Of a DNA stretch of 64,000 nt, positions 9,354 through 21,147 are shown one piece after another. A program made the translations under genes and the position numbers. Each line of letters opens with the position of its first letter. The stretch's first letter is position 1. Below the pieces are notes generated by a model. The model worked only from the letters and a program-made list of their open reading frames with translations. It did not search any database and was not told where the DNA came from. Source of the DNA: Fonsecaea monophora (Eukaryota; Ascomycota; Eurotiomycetes; Chaetothyriales; Herpotrichiellaceae); the NCBI RefSeq assembly GCF_001642475.1, contig NW_019173986.1, positions 124,001-188,000 of the forward strand. Reading direction: 5' to 3'.

Positions 9354-11637
9354 TCACAACCTCGACCTCGCACCAACCAGATCATCCCAATCCTTTTGGG
9401 TAAAGCGCACATAGCGACCCCCTCGCAGCACATAGACTTGATCGCCGCGTACCCGAGATGGGTCGACGCCTTCGGCCCGCGGCTGCACTTTCTCCTGCTT
9501 CAGGCCCATCGAGTTGAGGGAGCCGGTGGGGACGATGCGGAGGAAGAGGGGGATTGCAAAGCCGGGGAGGTCACGTTGGGCGTGGCTATACATTGTTAGC
9601 AGAGTGAACAGAGTCTCGTTGGGTTGGGAGGGAAAGGAAAAGAGAGGAGAGCAGAGGAGAATTGACAAAGAAAAGGAATGGACATAAAGGAGGAAAATAC
9701 CTTAACAGCCCATCAAGATCAAACCCTTGCCCAACCTCCCCGTCCAGCATCAGCGCCGCACATCCCGCCCGCCCGTCGTGGTTGGGGACCTGCACGCCGT
9801 AGACATTGGCGTCAATCACCCCAGGGTACCTGCCCAGACACTCTGACACCTCTGCCGTCGAGACGTTCTCGCCTTTCCACCGAAACGTGTCGCCCAGCCG
9901 GTCGAGGAACGACCACCTCCCGTCGCTGTCGCGCTTGAGCGAGTCGCCCGTGCGGTACCACAGGTCGCCTTTCCGAAACACGTCGCGGGCCAGTTTCTTC
10001 TCCGTCGCCTCGCGGTTCCTCCAGTACCCGACGAACGCGGCCTCCGAGGCCAGCCGGAACAGCAGCTCGCCGCCGACCTCGTAGGGCATGCGGACCGCGA
10101 ACCCCGTGGCGGCGTCGCGCACGATCTCGTGGCTCTCGGCGTCGACGAGCACGGGCACCATCTCCCCACGCAGCTGCCACCGGCGGAGCAGTCCGTCGTG
10201 GCCCACGGCATCGCGCAGAAACTCGCCCTCCTGGACGTTGAGGTGCGACAGACCCCCTTCGGTCGAGCCGTAGAACTCGCAGACCCTGGGAATGCCGAAT
10301 CGAGACTGGAACCGGCCCCACACGTCGGGTCTCATGCCGTTGCCGTACACCATGCGGAGGTTGTGCTCGCGGTCGAGCGGTGAAGGGGGTTGAGCGAGCA
10401 GATAGCGCGCGATTTCGCCGACGTACGTGGCAATAGTTGAGCGAGAGGTTCGCACCTCGTCCCAGAACCGCGACGCTGAGAATTTCTTGCTGTTGTGACC
10501 CTGTCAGTCCAAGTAGCAGGCAAACCAAGACAGTCCTAGGAATGAATCGGGTCTTTCAAGCTCTAACTAACCCTATGCATAATGTCGTTGGCATAATCAT
10601 GCAGATTATAGCAGCCGACCCTGCAGTGGAATGACACATTGGTATACAGATGTACCATCGATCCCCTGAGCCGTCTGCTCGCAAAGGTTGAATGCCCATC
10701 TGAGTGAACTGGCTGGCGAGTCGTGCGTAGTATCGGCCGATGGTCGCCATGACGCCCTTTGGATACCCCGTCGTGCCACTCTTGGAGGGTCAGCAATGCC
10801 AGACAGACAGAGTTCATTATCTTAGATCTCGGCAGAACATAACTCGGGAGGATTTTTGTACTTGGACACACCTCGTGTAGCGCAATGCTAGCCTCGTCTT
10901 CTCACCTATATCCTTGGTATACTCAGCTGCTGCGCTGGGCATCTCTCCTGGGAATCGTGCCAGCCGCGCCCGGAAATCTCCATCAATGACATGCACGCTG
11001 ACTTGGAGCTGTTGTAGCTCTTTGTCCTCCAGTAACGACGAGGAGGAAACTCGGTCCCGAAAGTCTTCGTCGACGAGCAGGATCCTGCATTCCGCGATCT
11101 TCACACAGTGCACCAGCGCGCCGCCCACGAGATTGTAGTTGATCATCGCAGGGTAGCACCCGATGGCGAGCAGGCCGAGCCATCCCAGCACGAAGTCCGG
11201 GCTGTTGTGGAGGTAGAACCCGACACAGTCGCCGGGTCGGACGCCGGCTTCCAGGAACCACTGCGCGTAGCGGCAGGCATGCTCGCGGGCCTCGCGCCAG
11301 GTGTAGTTGTGGACCGTGGGCGGGCTGGTCGACGGGTCCGAGTACCAGATGCAGTCCCTGTCGGCGAACTTGTCGGCGTTCTCGCAGAACGAGGCCCAGA
11401 GGTTGATCTTGTTCTGCGCCTTCAGTCGCGCCTGGTACCGTTCCCCGCGGCGATGGTAGTAGATCTGCGTCAAGTCTTTTCCCAGGTGGAATTTGGCGTT
11501 GAGATAGGCTGAAAGGGCCGCGGCGCCGGCGAGTCCAACTGCTGCGGTTGTTGCTGCTACTACATTCACCACAACCACCAACACCGACGTTAGATATGAC
11601 TTGCACACTCGAGTTGTAGTTCAACCGCCATACCCAT
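9354..11637 (-). CDS. very-long-chain acyl-CoA synthetase / fatty acid transporter (FAT1/FATP type)
   Basis: Five exons rebuilt on the minus strand: 11637-11634, 11559-10872, 10778-10572, 10489-9701 and 9585-9354, giving 639 residues. The first exon is only ATGG; its intron has GTATGG, a CTAAC branch and TAG. This is needed because the long first frame has no ATG and an in-frame stop upstream. The protein starts MVAATTAAVGLAGAAAL, a likely membrane segment, then AKFHLGKDL. The AMP-binding motif YTSGTTGYPKG is formed across the second intron, near residue 231. FYGSTEGG, the adenylate motif LWYRTGDSLK (about residue 478) and FRWKGENVSTAEV complete the ANL fold, and PLFLRIVPTG ends it. Family members activate or import very-long-chain fatty acids at ER, lipid droplets or peroxisomes. 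Some fungal relatives sit in secondary-metabolite clusters, but none is seen here. Confidence 0.85.
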
Positions 11638-12259
11638 TTCGATCTGCAGTAAAACAAAAGCTTAGGGAGGCGAATGCTTGGAGAGCCGAGCCTTTAAAAT
11701 CGTGCAATGCTCTCCGAGCTTAGTATGTACTCTCCGATAGGTGTCTTTTACTCGAACCACAAAGCCAAGTCAAAGTCAATTCCCTCTAGACATTTAGATC
11801 CTAAGGTCTTTACGAGCATTCCCAAGGGTCTCAATTTTGTGTGTCCATGAACCCATGCATAGACAGCAAAGTGGAAGCGGGGTTTGGTACATTCCCCCAA
11901 ACCAGGGCCGAGGCGCAACGATGGGGGCCATCAGGAGTGTCTTCGGCAATTTGGGGAGGGGAATTGGGGCGTTTCTGTTCGAACAGGGGTGGTCCCTGAC
12001 GTGGTGTTCCGTTCCGTCGGATGCATCACGCCCTCCTAGATCCCATCTAGAGGACGACCGAGTGGAGCGGTTGCTGTCGCCGTGCGAGTGAAAACGCCCA
12101 GTGCTGGTTGCGTGAAGCGGTTCCGTAAGGGTCAAGATACGCGAAAGAGTGCCTGTAGGGGATAATCCTTGACGAAAGCCGGCTTGTCCGCTCCGGGTCT
12201 TGTATGCTTCTTAGAAATCTAGCAACTATCCAGGCCGAATGCCGCCCATCGTGAAGCAT
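11638..12259. other. intergenic region, no gene seen
   Basis: Promoter of the acyl-CoA synthetase gene and 3' flank of the Zn2Cys6 regulator gene. No coding feature is supported on either strand. Confidence 0.5.
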
Positions 12260-14415
12260 CTACCCGAGCATTCCAAAGAACAAGGGATCATTTGCCCCAT
12301 TGCCAATGAGAAACTCGTCGAAGAAGCTATCACCCACGGCCGGCGACGAGAACAGTGTTAAGCCCGGGAAATCCCACTCGAAGACAAACTGCTCTGGCAC
12401 AAACGTCTCAATCTCGTTCGCCGTCACGGTGCCTCCTGTGGTCCAGAAGAAATTGAGCGGTGAGCGAGAATCTGGCGGAATATTGACTTCCTCGAGATTA
12501 CTCTGGTCGCCGGGAGGAGGGGGAGGAGGTGCCGTGCCGTCGTTTTGAAGTGCGCGGCCGTACTTTTGGATGCTTTGCTGGAGGACTTGCAGGTACATCC
12601 TGCTGGTGTTGCTGCGGCCGCCGCTTGTCCATCCACCCCCTGCCTTGTTGAGTTCATTCAGAAGCATATATCCGTCATCCAGCAGCTGTCGCTTCGAGCT
12701 GTCGTCCTCTTCAGGCAGCAGCCGGGTCAGTTTCAGGAGCAACAAAAAACAAAAGGCGCACTTGGCCCAGACAAAGTCCATCGCGTAGCAAAACTTGGAC
12801 AGGTAATGCTGCGGCTGGTCCAGGATGATTCGGAGATGGCCCTTGAGAGCGTCCTTGGCCATGTGGAGGATGTCCCGCTGTGTCAAGGTCATGGCGGCAA
12901 TGTTTTCACTGCCCAGAGCACGCAGCGCCCGGCACAGGGCAACAGTCTGAGACCAATACTTTTGCACTTCAAGGTTGAGCAGGAGTACCGGCGTCTCGGC
13001 ACTTGGTGAACCTTGCATGATGTTCTTCCAGTCGTTGTACCAGACATCGATATCAACCTGAACGTCACGGAGGATGTCCATGACCGCTTCTTCATCCAGT
13101 ACCTCCGTCCCCGCCATGGAGTCGTGCGTCCTCCCTCTGAGCGAGTTCAGCTCGACCTGCGATAGTAATCGAAGGTCCAGGACCGAGGTGAAGGGTTTGT
13201 CCAGAAGGATCCGGCATCGCCTTGGGTCGCCTCGTAGATGGAAACTCCGCAGATTACCTGCGTCCACCCGAAGAATCTGCTCGAGCACCATCAGCTGAAA
13301 CCAAGCTCGAGCGCGTCTCATCAACACAGCATCAGCCTCGTCGTACTTCTGTGAGCCCGGACCCTTGGATAGTGGACTCCTACTAACAATCTTTCGGGTC
13401 AAATCCTCGTACGCGTCCGGAAGGCCCAAGTCGAGGGCCATCCTCGTTGCAAACGCAAGGAGCAGAGACCTCTCTGACGTATAGCAAGCAGTGACCAGGA
13501 GAGCTTGAACAGTCTCCAGAGACGCATGCTCGGGATTGACAATGACCAGGTTTAGCATCTTCTTCAGGTGGAAGTTGAGGAGATGACAGATTTGGGAATC
13601 TGCGTCACTGAGCACGCCGCACCCGATGGTGATGATTGCGTTGAAGAGTAGTGCACTCCGGGAACTGATCGACTCGAATGTATCGTGTAGAGCATCGAAG
13701 ATGGGGACGTAGCGATCGCAACCTTGGAAGAAGGCGTTGAAGAACAACTCGGCTTGGTCAAGTGTGACGAGGCCTTTGGCAGCGAAGTTAGGCACCGAAG
13801 CCACCTCGACTTCAAACTGAGATCTAGTGCGCTTGCGACGCAGATGGCTGGGATTTGACTGCATTTCCGAACCAGCCCTGTTCAGACTTATCACTTGTTC
13901 TGGTGATCCAAAGGCAGAGGTGGTTGAGGTTGTCGCGTCGATGGCGCTGAGGGATGCGTAGAGGTCGTTCTGCTGAGACTCCAACCTCTCCTTGAGCATT
14001 TGCACCTCTTTCTCCAGAGCCTCGATCTTTCTTTGATTGGAACCAAGCGTATCAGGACCCGACAGAGGACGCGCGAGGACGTGGAAGGGGGCCGTGGGAG
14101 GGCTCACTGTTCATGGGCGTCTGGCGGTCTCTCGACGTACACGCAGACCTTTTTCAGATTGTGACATCTTTTGACTGTGAACACAAGAGACGTCGAATAC
14201 CCCGGGACTCTGTTCTTCTGGACTCTCTTACCGAGAACAGGGTCTCTCTCCGTCGCATTTCACTTTGCTTGCTCTGCACGAGCCGCACGCTTTCTAAGGG
14301 GAGGAGAGAGTCAACATCCGACCCGACATTTCTACACGGGGTCAAAGAGTGAGCGACTCACTGGTATTCTTTTCTTGCCGATTGCCACAGAAGTAGCCGA
14401 TACTTCTTCTTCCAT
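12260..14415 (-). CDS. Zn2Cys6 fungal transcription factor
   Basis: Four exons: 14415-14362, 14293-14232, 14167-14108 and 14030-12260, encoding 648 residues. The three short 5' exons are easy to miss. Spliced, they give a perfect binuclear zinc cluster, CGSCRASKVKCDGERPCSRC followed by HNLKKVC (CX2CX6CX5CX2CX6C), then the linker VYVERPPDAHEQ joined directly to the coiled coil KIEALEKEVQMLKERLE. The apparent start at 14107 is a GTG that is really an intron donor. The rest is the fungal-specific transcription factor domain, with GLVTLDQAELFFNAFFQGCDR and the FATRMALDLGLPDAYEDL segment. Proteins of this class bind CGG-type DNA and usually control nearby catabolic genes. The adjacent transporter and GH31 enzyme are natural target candidates (inference). 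Confidence 0.9.
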
Positions 14416-14901
14416 GGTCGGAGAGGCGGAGATGGTCGAATCATTCACGCCATCGTTCTGGGATGGAGGTCGTCAATTAATGTTGCAGGGTTACGGTATA
14501 TAAGAGGGAAAGAGTTTCGGAATCTGCTCCTCGGTAAATTGACACCGAAGAGGTGGGGATTTTTATCCTCTAGTAACTAACAGGGATTCGAGAAAGGCTC
14601 AAGAAGATGAAAAGGAGAGAATCTGCTTGTGCACGAAGGACGGGGGTGAGCCACCGATGCCTGTACTAAGCAATCCTGGCAATCCAGCCGCCCGTCTAGG
14701 TTACTTTGGCAATCCTTAACTGGAACAATAATCGGCTTCCACTTAATAGCACAGGTAGGACTTGATACGCTTACATCCTGCAGGGAGCTTACTCGTGCAA
14801 TATACAACATGGCCGGTTTTGAACATTCTGGGATTATCAGAGCATCGCATCATTTACTTCATTCGTAGCCACCAGCAGAAAACCCCAGAAAAGCCCGCTC
14901 A
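14416..14901. other. intergenic region, no gene seen
   Basis: Promoter of the Zn2Cys6 gene and 3' flank of the transporter gene. No ORF with protein character was recognised. Confidence 0.45.
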
Positions 14902-16829
14902 CTAATAGACGAAAATGAAATCCTCATTCTCCCAATCCGTTTTGTCATCGAACGCATGGTGGCCCGTCATGTCTTCGTCCTGCTCTTCAGAAGTGCCATT
15001 CGTTGACGCTGCTCGAACCCGATTCATGGATTTGTCGACCAAGACAGCGCGCTTGCCCATGCTCTCTCTGGTCTTCCCGTGTCGTTTGTTGAGCACGAGC
15101 AAGTAGCAGACCTGGGCGGCGTAGAGGCCTATAAGGACGACAAAGAGGGCAAGACTATGTTGGGGGTGAGGTTAGCACTTGTATTGAATGACATACATGT
15201 TCTAACACGTACTTGGACAGTAAGCCTCTGTGATAGAGTGGCGCTTCTCCAGTAGTATATAGATTGGGTCCAAGCACGTTGCCGGCGCATTGGGCGATGA
15301 AGAGTGCGCCGGTCGTGACCTTCTTCTTCGTCTCCCCAGCTGTGTTTGCCGCAGACCAGGAATAGATCAAGGGTGCTGAGCACGTTAGTGGCATTCAATG
15401 AGAGAAAATAAGGTCATGCGGATCTTACTGATGCCGGGGTAGACCGAAATCTGGATCTTCTGTCAATCATAGCCTGAAATCGGTAAAGTGCAAGAGAAAG
15501 AGACTCACCAAGTAGTAGGCCACCAACAGTGGCGCTTTGGCTGATGCATCTCGCGGAAGATGCAAAAGCATGGCGCAGCCTGCAATGGGTGGGAGGCTGA
15601 GGAATGCCAGGACGGGAGACTTGAGCTTCAAGGCCGTGGCGGCCCATGCACCTCCCATGGTAGCGATCAGCTGGACGGCACCAAAGGGCATGTTCAGAAG
15701 AATCGTTTCGAACTGATCAAAGCCAAAGTTCTTCACAATCAGTGGGCCAAAGGTCGAGACGCCGCCACTCGGCACAGAGATGGTAAACATCATGGCCGCC
15801 CAGAGCCATGTCTTGATATCGAGGGCTGCTTCTTTGACATGAGTCCATTTCCATTCAGTACCTTCGACACCCTGGTTGTTTGCCCTCAGCCTAGCTAGAG
15901 TTAGCCAGAGGTTACTGACAACGTCATACAGCAGGTCAGCCCACCTCTCGATGGCAATCAACTTGTCTTCGCCTTTGAGGAAATGCGCGGTAATAGGAGA
16001 ATCCGGGAGGAAAAACCAAACTACCACGGAGAAAACAACCGTGATTAAGCCAAAGAACAGGAAAATAATCTGCCTCATCTGGTTAGAAATAATGTCCCTC
16101 CTTTAGACTTTCAGAACCGATAGGCATACCTGGTAAGGCTTAAGTGAACTCGAGTGAATGTGGCCAATTCCATAAGTCAACAGGGAGCCAACAATGTTGG
16201 TGATGCCGTTCATCGCATACCAGGCTCCGAGCCTGACGGGTTGCTCTCGTCGCCGCCACCACATCTGAGTGAGAGCGATGAAAGCGGGAGCTGTGAGCCA
16301 GTAAGTAAGGACATCGACTATAAAATATAGCCATCGACATACCCACGCCGGCCTCGAACAGGCCCAGGAATAACCGACACACCAGCAAGCCTGCAAAGTT
16401 GTGCGCTGCTGGCATGGCTGACAAGGAAATACCCCAGAGCAAGACGATGACGGCGAGAAACTTCCCCAGCGGCAACTTGACCAGTGCATAGGCGATCAGA
16501 GGCTGCGCCACCAGCTGCGCAAGGTAGACGACAGCGCCCAGCCAGGAATACTCGTGGCCGACGAGATTGGTGTCCTCGACAAGGCCAAACACCGAGGCGT
16601 AGGCCAATGTGGCCTTGTCCAAAGCCTGCAGGAAATAGATCCCAAGCACCACTGGGAGTATGTATAAATCGATCTTTCTCAGGACTCGAGAGTTGTTCTC
16701 GGGGGTGAGGGCGATGCGTTGTCCTGCTGCTTCGCTGAGGATTTTGTTGGCCCTGTCGTTCTTCAAGTCGCCCACGTCGACTTTGCCTTCGACATGGTCG
16801 GCGGGTATTTTGACACCGATATCTTCCAT
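14902..16829 (-). CDS. MFS transporter, DAL5/allantoate permease (anion:cation symporter) family
   Basis: Seven exons: 16829-16343, 16290-16130, 16078-15945, 15890-15509, 15450-15429, 15375-15213 and 15154-14902, giving 533 residues with consistent GT-AG borders. The exon 5 start could be 6 nt earlier. The start MEDIGVKIPADH precedes a cytosolic N-terminus, then RKIDLYILPVVLGIYFLQALDKATL, the classic first helix of this family. About 12 membrane segments follow, with FLGLFEAGV, the WWRRREQPVRLGAWYA loop, VLPD-like WFFLPDSP and PLIYSWSAANTAGETKKK in the C-terminal half, which is strongly typical of DAL5-like carriers of allantoate, organic acids, vitamins or small glycosides. The tail is acidic (TDWENEDFIFVY). 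It is divergent from the GH31 gene across a 710-bp shared promoter, which suggests joint control of uptake and hydrolysis. Confidence 0.88.
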
Positions 16830-17539
16830 AGTGTATGAGGGAGGTGCGCTTTGGTCTTGAGACAACAATGGCGGGGTCAAGTGAAAGGTAGATGTTCGGT
16901 CGAGGTCGAACAGAGAGATGAATAAAGCATATAGCTCCACTGTCCGCACAAACAGCAGAGTCGGCCAGGATAAATACCCATCAGACGAAACGTTGCATCG
17001 TCCAAAGCATTCGGGCCTGTCAGCCGACAGTGAGCACGCCTCCTTGTATTCGATCCATACCCCCTTTGGTACCGGGGAAGCGAATGAACTCCGTACGGGA
17101 GCCCCAAGTTCATCTCAGACTTGCTCCAGACAATTTCCCAAAAAGCAAGTTCTTCCCAGTCCAAGCATGATGGGATGATCGGCGACGCCACCAATGCGGG
17201 GAGACGTTAGAGACCAAAGAGCAGGGCAAAGGCCGTTCGGTCTTTGTGTGCCAACAGCGAAGCTAGCGAAGAGAAAGAAGCAATATGATTGGGATGTTTG
17301 TATAGCCGATGACAGGGATCGCATTTAGCTGCCGAAGTCCGATCCCTGCAGCATCGCGCATCCTCCGAAGGTCAAAGATGTTACCTGCAACTCAACCAAG
17401 GGAGACATGAAATGAGGAGCTCACTGCTGGCAGATGTGAGCCCTGGAGGTTAAGTATCTCCCTTCCACAGGCCACCCTTACACGGTGCTCTTGTCGCCCC
17501 CGTGCTATTGTCAACTATTCTTCGTACTCGCTTCTCAAC
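16830..17539. promoter_or_regulatory. divergent promoter between transporter and GH31 genes, with CreA-like sites
   Basis: This 710-bp stretch separates two divergently transcribed genes. Matches to the carbon-repressor CreA consensus SYGGRG occur at 17072-17077 (CCGGGG), 17196-17201 (GCGGGG) and 17443-17448 (CTGGAG). Six-base matches are common by chance, so this supports but does not prove carbon catabolite control. Confidence 0.35.
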
Positions 17540-20140
17540 ATGCCCCAAATAGAAAGCATTCCCAAGTCATACCGGCCAGTCATTCCGCAGTCCAAGGCGC
17601 CAGCAGCGGTTCAGCTTCAATCAAAAGACCTAGAGTCACCAGTCAGCTTTACATTCGAAGCCATCCGACCCAACATATTCAGGACGACATTCACTTCGGA
17701 CTCGCATCCACTCCCTCCATACCCGTCAATACCGCAGCCAGAGAGGAAGCTGGATAATGTCAACATCAACTCCAACCAGATCGGCGAGTCAAGTTGTTCC
17801 TTCGAGCTCGGTGACATAAGAGCATCAGTCGATTGGAGTCATGCTCCCGTCGTATCCTTGGGCTGGCTGGGGTCGAGGGATATTCTGCATGCCGACCTCG
17901 CATTTCGTTCTTATGTCGTCGATGGCCAGGGTATCGCCCACTACGTCCAGCATGACCGCAAAGCCCTCCATGTGGGATTGGGAGAGAAAGCTGCTCCCAT
18001 GGATCTCACGGCTCGGTATTTCCAAATGTCTGCCACAGATTGCTTCGGGTACGAGGCATATGCTACAGATCCCATGTACAAGCATATGCCGTTGCTGATC
18101 AAGGCCACTCGTCACGGCTGCGTGGCAATGGTTTCCACGAGCTATAGTCGAGGATCGTGGTCTGTTGGCTCAGAGATCGATGGTCTCTGGGGACACTTCA
18201 AGGTCTATAGGCAAGACTATGGAGGCCTCGAGGAGTACCTGATCATGGGACGGACCTTGAAGGACGTGGTCCGCAGCTATGCAGAACTGGCCGGTTTCCC
18301 TCTTCTCGCACCTCGCTGGGCGTATGGATACTTGAGCGGAGGGTATCGATATACGATGATGGACGATCCGCCTGCTTACCAGACGTTGCTCGACTTCGCC
18401 GACAGGCTGAAGGAGCATGACATTCCCTGCTCCGCGCACCAGATGAGCTCGGGCTACTCCATCGCCGAGACAGAACCCAGGGTGAGGAATGTGTTCACGT
18501 GGAACAAGCACCGGTTTCCTGAGCCCGAAAAATGGACTGCCCAGTACCACGCCATGGGAATAAGACTCTTGGCCAATATCAAGCCGTTTGTCCTGGCCTC
18601 GCATCCTGACTACCAATACCTAGCCGAGAATCGAGGCCTGTTTACGGACCACAGAAACGGAAAAGCAGCGGAAATGCGTTTGTGGAGCGCCGGCGGTGGT
18701 GAAAGCGGTACCGGCAGCCATCTCGACTTTTCTTCCGCGGCGGCGTATGAATGGTGGGCCCGCGGCGTCGAGAGATTAAGAGGCCAAGGTATTGATGCAA
18801 TGTGGAATGACAACAACGAGTACACTTTGCCCAACGATGAATGGAAGCTGGCTCTAGAGACGGTCCCCAAAGCCAGAGGTAACATCAACAACAACCAGGG
18901 ATCGGATAAAGTCGGACTCTGGGGTCGTGCCATGCACACCGAATTGATGGCCAAAGCTTCATATCAAGGTCTCCTCCAAGCAGAGCCTGGGGTTCGACCC
19001 TTTGTCTTGACGCGAAGCGCCAGCATTGGGACTCTGCGGTATGCTTGTAGTTCTTGGAGTGGTGACAATATGACCAGCTGGGAAAGCATGAAGGCGGCCA
19101 ATGCAATATCCCTCAACGCAGGTCTAAGTTTGATGCACTGCTATGGCCACGACATTGGCGGTTTCGAAGGGCCGCAGCCTTCTCCTGAGCTGTTGCTCCG
19201 CTGGGTCCAGCTGGGATGCCACCAGATCCGCTTTGCCATCAACTGCTTCAAGACATCTCCTCAAGACAACCAAGCCGGAGAGGTCATTGAGCCCTGGATG
19301 TATCCGGAGATCACGCCCATGATCAGGAAGGCAATCAAGAGACGATACGAGATGATGCCCTACATCTACTCACTCGGCCTAGAGAGTCACCTGACAGCAA
19401 GTCCCCCGCAGAGATGGATTGGCTGGGGGTATGAGTCTGATCCAGAGGTGTGGACAAAAGCCCTCAAGTCTGGCGAAGAGCAGTATTGGTTTGGAGACAC
19501 GTTGCTGGTCGGTGGTGTGTATCAGCCTGGTGTCGATATGGCCAGAATGTATCTCCCACGTCGTGCTGAAGAAGGATTCGATTATGGTTACGTCAACCTC
19601 AATGCGCCATATGAGTATCGTGCGTCTGGCCAGTGGGTATCTGTTTCGTCGCCCTGGAGGGAGAGCATCCCAATCTTCGCCAAAATCGGTGGTGCGATTC
19701 CAATTGGTAAGAGCGTACAAACACGAATGCCCAGCGATACCAAGGCAGACTGTAAAACTCTTCCTGAGGACGACTACAGGGGCCTCGAAATATTCCCGCC
19801 CAGAGGAAGCTCCCATGGGAAAAGCTTCGCCACCTCGTGGTACGAGGACGACGGCCTCTCTCTCCATCCAGACATCTCATCCTTCGTGGTGTCATACAGC
19901 TCCACCGATGAAAAAGTAACAGTTCAACTTGTTGCTGGTGCGGACAATATCTTCATTCCGCCATGGAAAGAGGTGGTGTTCATCTTGCCTCGAGGAGATC
20001 AGAGGTACGTTGAATCGACCAGTGGAGCCACGATGGAGCGAATTGCATCACAAGACTGTGGGAGGGTTCGTTACAAGATGCAACTTCCTAGTACCAGAGG
20101 GGCAAATGGCCCGGCGCTGTGTAATGGACATGGTCAGTAG
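17540..20140 (+). CDS. glycoside hydrolase family 31 enzyme (alpha-glucosidase/alpha-xylosidase type), intracellular
   Basis: A single 866-codon frame from MPQIESIPKSYRP. The GH31 beta-barrel is clear: FPLLAPRWAYGYLSGGYRY, MGIRLLANIKPFVL, the nucleophile region GIDAMWNDNNEYTLPNDEW with Asp424, and the acid/base region SSWSGDNMTSWESM with Asp509. HDIGGFEGPQPSPELLLRWVQLG and RRYEMMPYIYSLGLES are also conserved. No signal peptide is present, so the enzyme should act inside the cell on imported substrate. GH31 members retain anomeric configuration and cleave alpha-linked glucose, xylose or sulfoquinovose. The barrel sequence AHQMSSGYSI in place of the usual Asp-containing strand marks a distinct fungal subgroup, and the substrate cannot be assigned. 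The neighbouring divergent transporter and Zn2Cys6 gene support a small catabolic cluster. Confidence 0.92.
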   Translation: MPQIESIPKSYRPVIPQSKAPAAVQLQSKDLESPVSFTFEAIRPNIFRTTFTSDSHPLPPYPSIPQPERKLDNVNINSNQIGESSCSFELGDIRASVDWSHAPVVSLGWLGSRDILHADLAFRSYVVDGQGIAHYVQHDRKALHVGLGEKAAPMDLTARYFQMSATDCFGYEAYATDPMYKHMPLLIKATRHGCVAMVSTSYSRGSWSVGSEIDGLWGHFKVYRQDYGGLEEYLIMGRTLKDVVRSYAELAGFPLLAPRWAYGYLSGGYRYTMMDDPPAYQTLLDFADRLKEHDIPCSAHQMSSGYSIAETEPRVRNVFTWNKHRFPEPEKWTAQYHAMGIRLLANIKPFVLASHPDYQYLAENRGLFTDHRNGKAAEMRLWSAGGGESGTGSHLDFSSAAAYEWWARGVERLRGQGIDAMWNDNNEYTLPNDEWKLALETVPKARGNINNNQGSDKVGLWGRAMHTELMAKASYQGLLQAEPGVRPFVLTRSASIGTLRYACSSWSGDNMTSWESMKAANAISLNAGLSLMHCYGHDIGGFEGPQPSPELLLRWVQLGCHQIRFAINCFKTSPQDNQAGEVIEPWMYPEITPMIRKAIKRRYEMMPYIYSLGLESHLTASPPQRWIGWGYESDPEVWTKALKSGEEQYWFGDTLLVGGVYQPGVDMARMYLPRRAEEGFDYGYVNLNAPYEYRASGQWVSVSSPWRESIPIFAKIGGAIPIGKSVQTRMPSDTKADCKTLPEDDYRGLEIFPPRGSSHGKSFATSWYEDDGLSLHPDISSFVVSYSSTDEKVTVQLVAGADNIFIPPWKEVVFILPRGDQRYVESTSGATMERIASQDCGRVRYKMQLPSTRGANGPALCNGHGQ

Positions 20141-21147
20141 ATGGTTGGCACAATACTCCAGACCTTCGACTAGAGTTAGTAGAGTACATAGAGCAAATAG
20201 AGCCAAGGGTGGGCCCGAAATATACAACTTTGAACAACCCCCCTCCCGACATCGCTCCCTGAAGACACTTTTAGCGACCTCATGTCATGCTCGAAGACTT
20301 AGTTCATGAGGTGACCCTGGAGCGGGTCTGCGTAATAGTAGTGCCAATATATGACGGACACAAGATGAGAGGGAGTAACACTCGGTTGTTGTGCCTCTTG
20401 GGGCGATTGGAGGGAGAGATCGAGGATGCGCAGGGGGCCCTCGAGACCTGCTCGGGAGGAAGCAAGATGGAGGAATTGGCGCGGGTCTTGGCGTCTCCGT
20501 CAGATTAGATCGAATCATTCGATTGCATCTGATAAGATGAGAATTTTCACGGCGCTTGTCCCTTTTGGGACGAAGATCAACTTCGCCTCGAGCTCCGGCT
20601 TCTTGTCGACTTCACTCGTCCTGGCATTTTGATCCACCGACCCTGCTCATCTTCCTTGCTCCCCCATCGCTTTGCATGTGCACCCTCTTGTGTGCCCTCT
20701 TGGACCGTCAGATGCTCCCCCCAAGCAAGACAAGCTAAAGTATTGCGATATTCTGATGTGACAGCGCTGAGACCCGGCGGTATGCCCAGCACTCCTTCAT
20801 GCTTACAATCTTCAACAATAGGTCAGATTGTCCCAAGCCAAAAAGCTCGTCCTGGCTTGTTCCTCTGGTCAAGCCGAGCCACTAATTGCCGTTGCTCTTT
20901 CAATCAGAGAGTTTGCGTGAAGAAGAGAAAAGTCATGAGCAACACTTTGTCGTGGTGGGGGACGGTGCAACCTTGCTCTACACAGGTTCATCGGAGGACC
21001 CATGCTATGACATTCGCATCATTCGAGCAAGGGTCAGCGAAAAAGGTGCTCATAAAAAGTGTCTACGGCAAGTATTAATACCCTGTGCAACGCTCGCTTT
21101 TTCTCTCGTGCATCTCAGTCGTCTTTCAATCGTTTCAACCCTCCATC
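20141..21147. other. intergenic/promoter region upstream of siderophore transporter
   Basis: No coding feature recognised. It holds the GH31 3' flank and the promoter of the siderophore transporter, including the ATCTGATAA motif listed separately. Confidence 0.5.
20527..20535 (+). promoter_or_regulatory. ATCTGATAA, SreA-type iron GATA motif
   Basis: An exact match to ATCWGATAA, the extended GATA motif described for the fungal iron-responsive repressor SreA. It lies 613 bp upstream of the siderophore transporter ATG. SreA represses iron-uptake genes when iron is sufficient, so its presence in front of this gene fits the assigned function. Confidence 0.65.

Noticed and set aside
9812..10528. 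238-codon minus frame inside the acyl-CoA synthetase gene
   Set aside because: Arg/Pro-rich shadow of the real exon in another frame.
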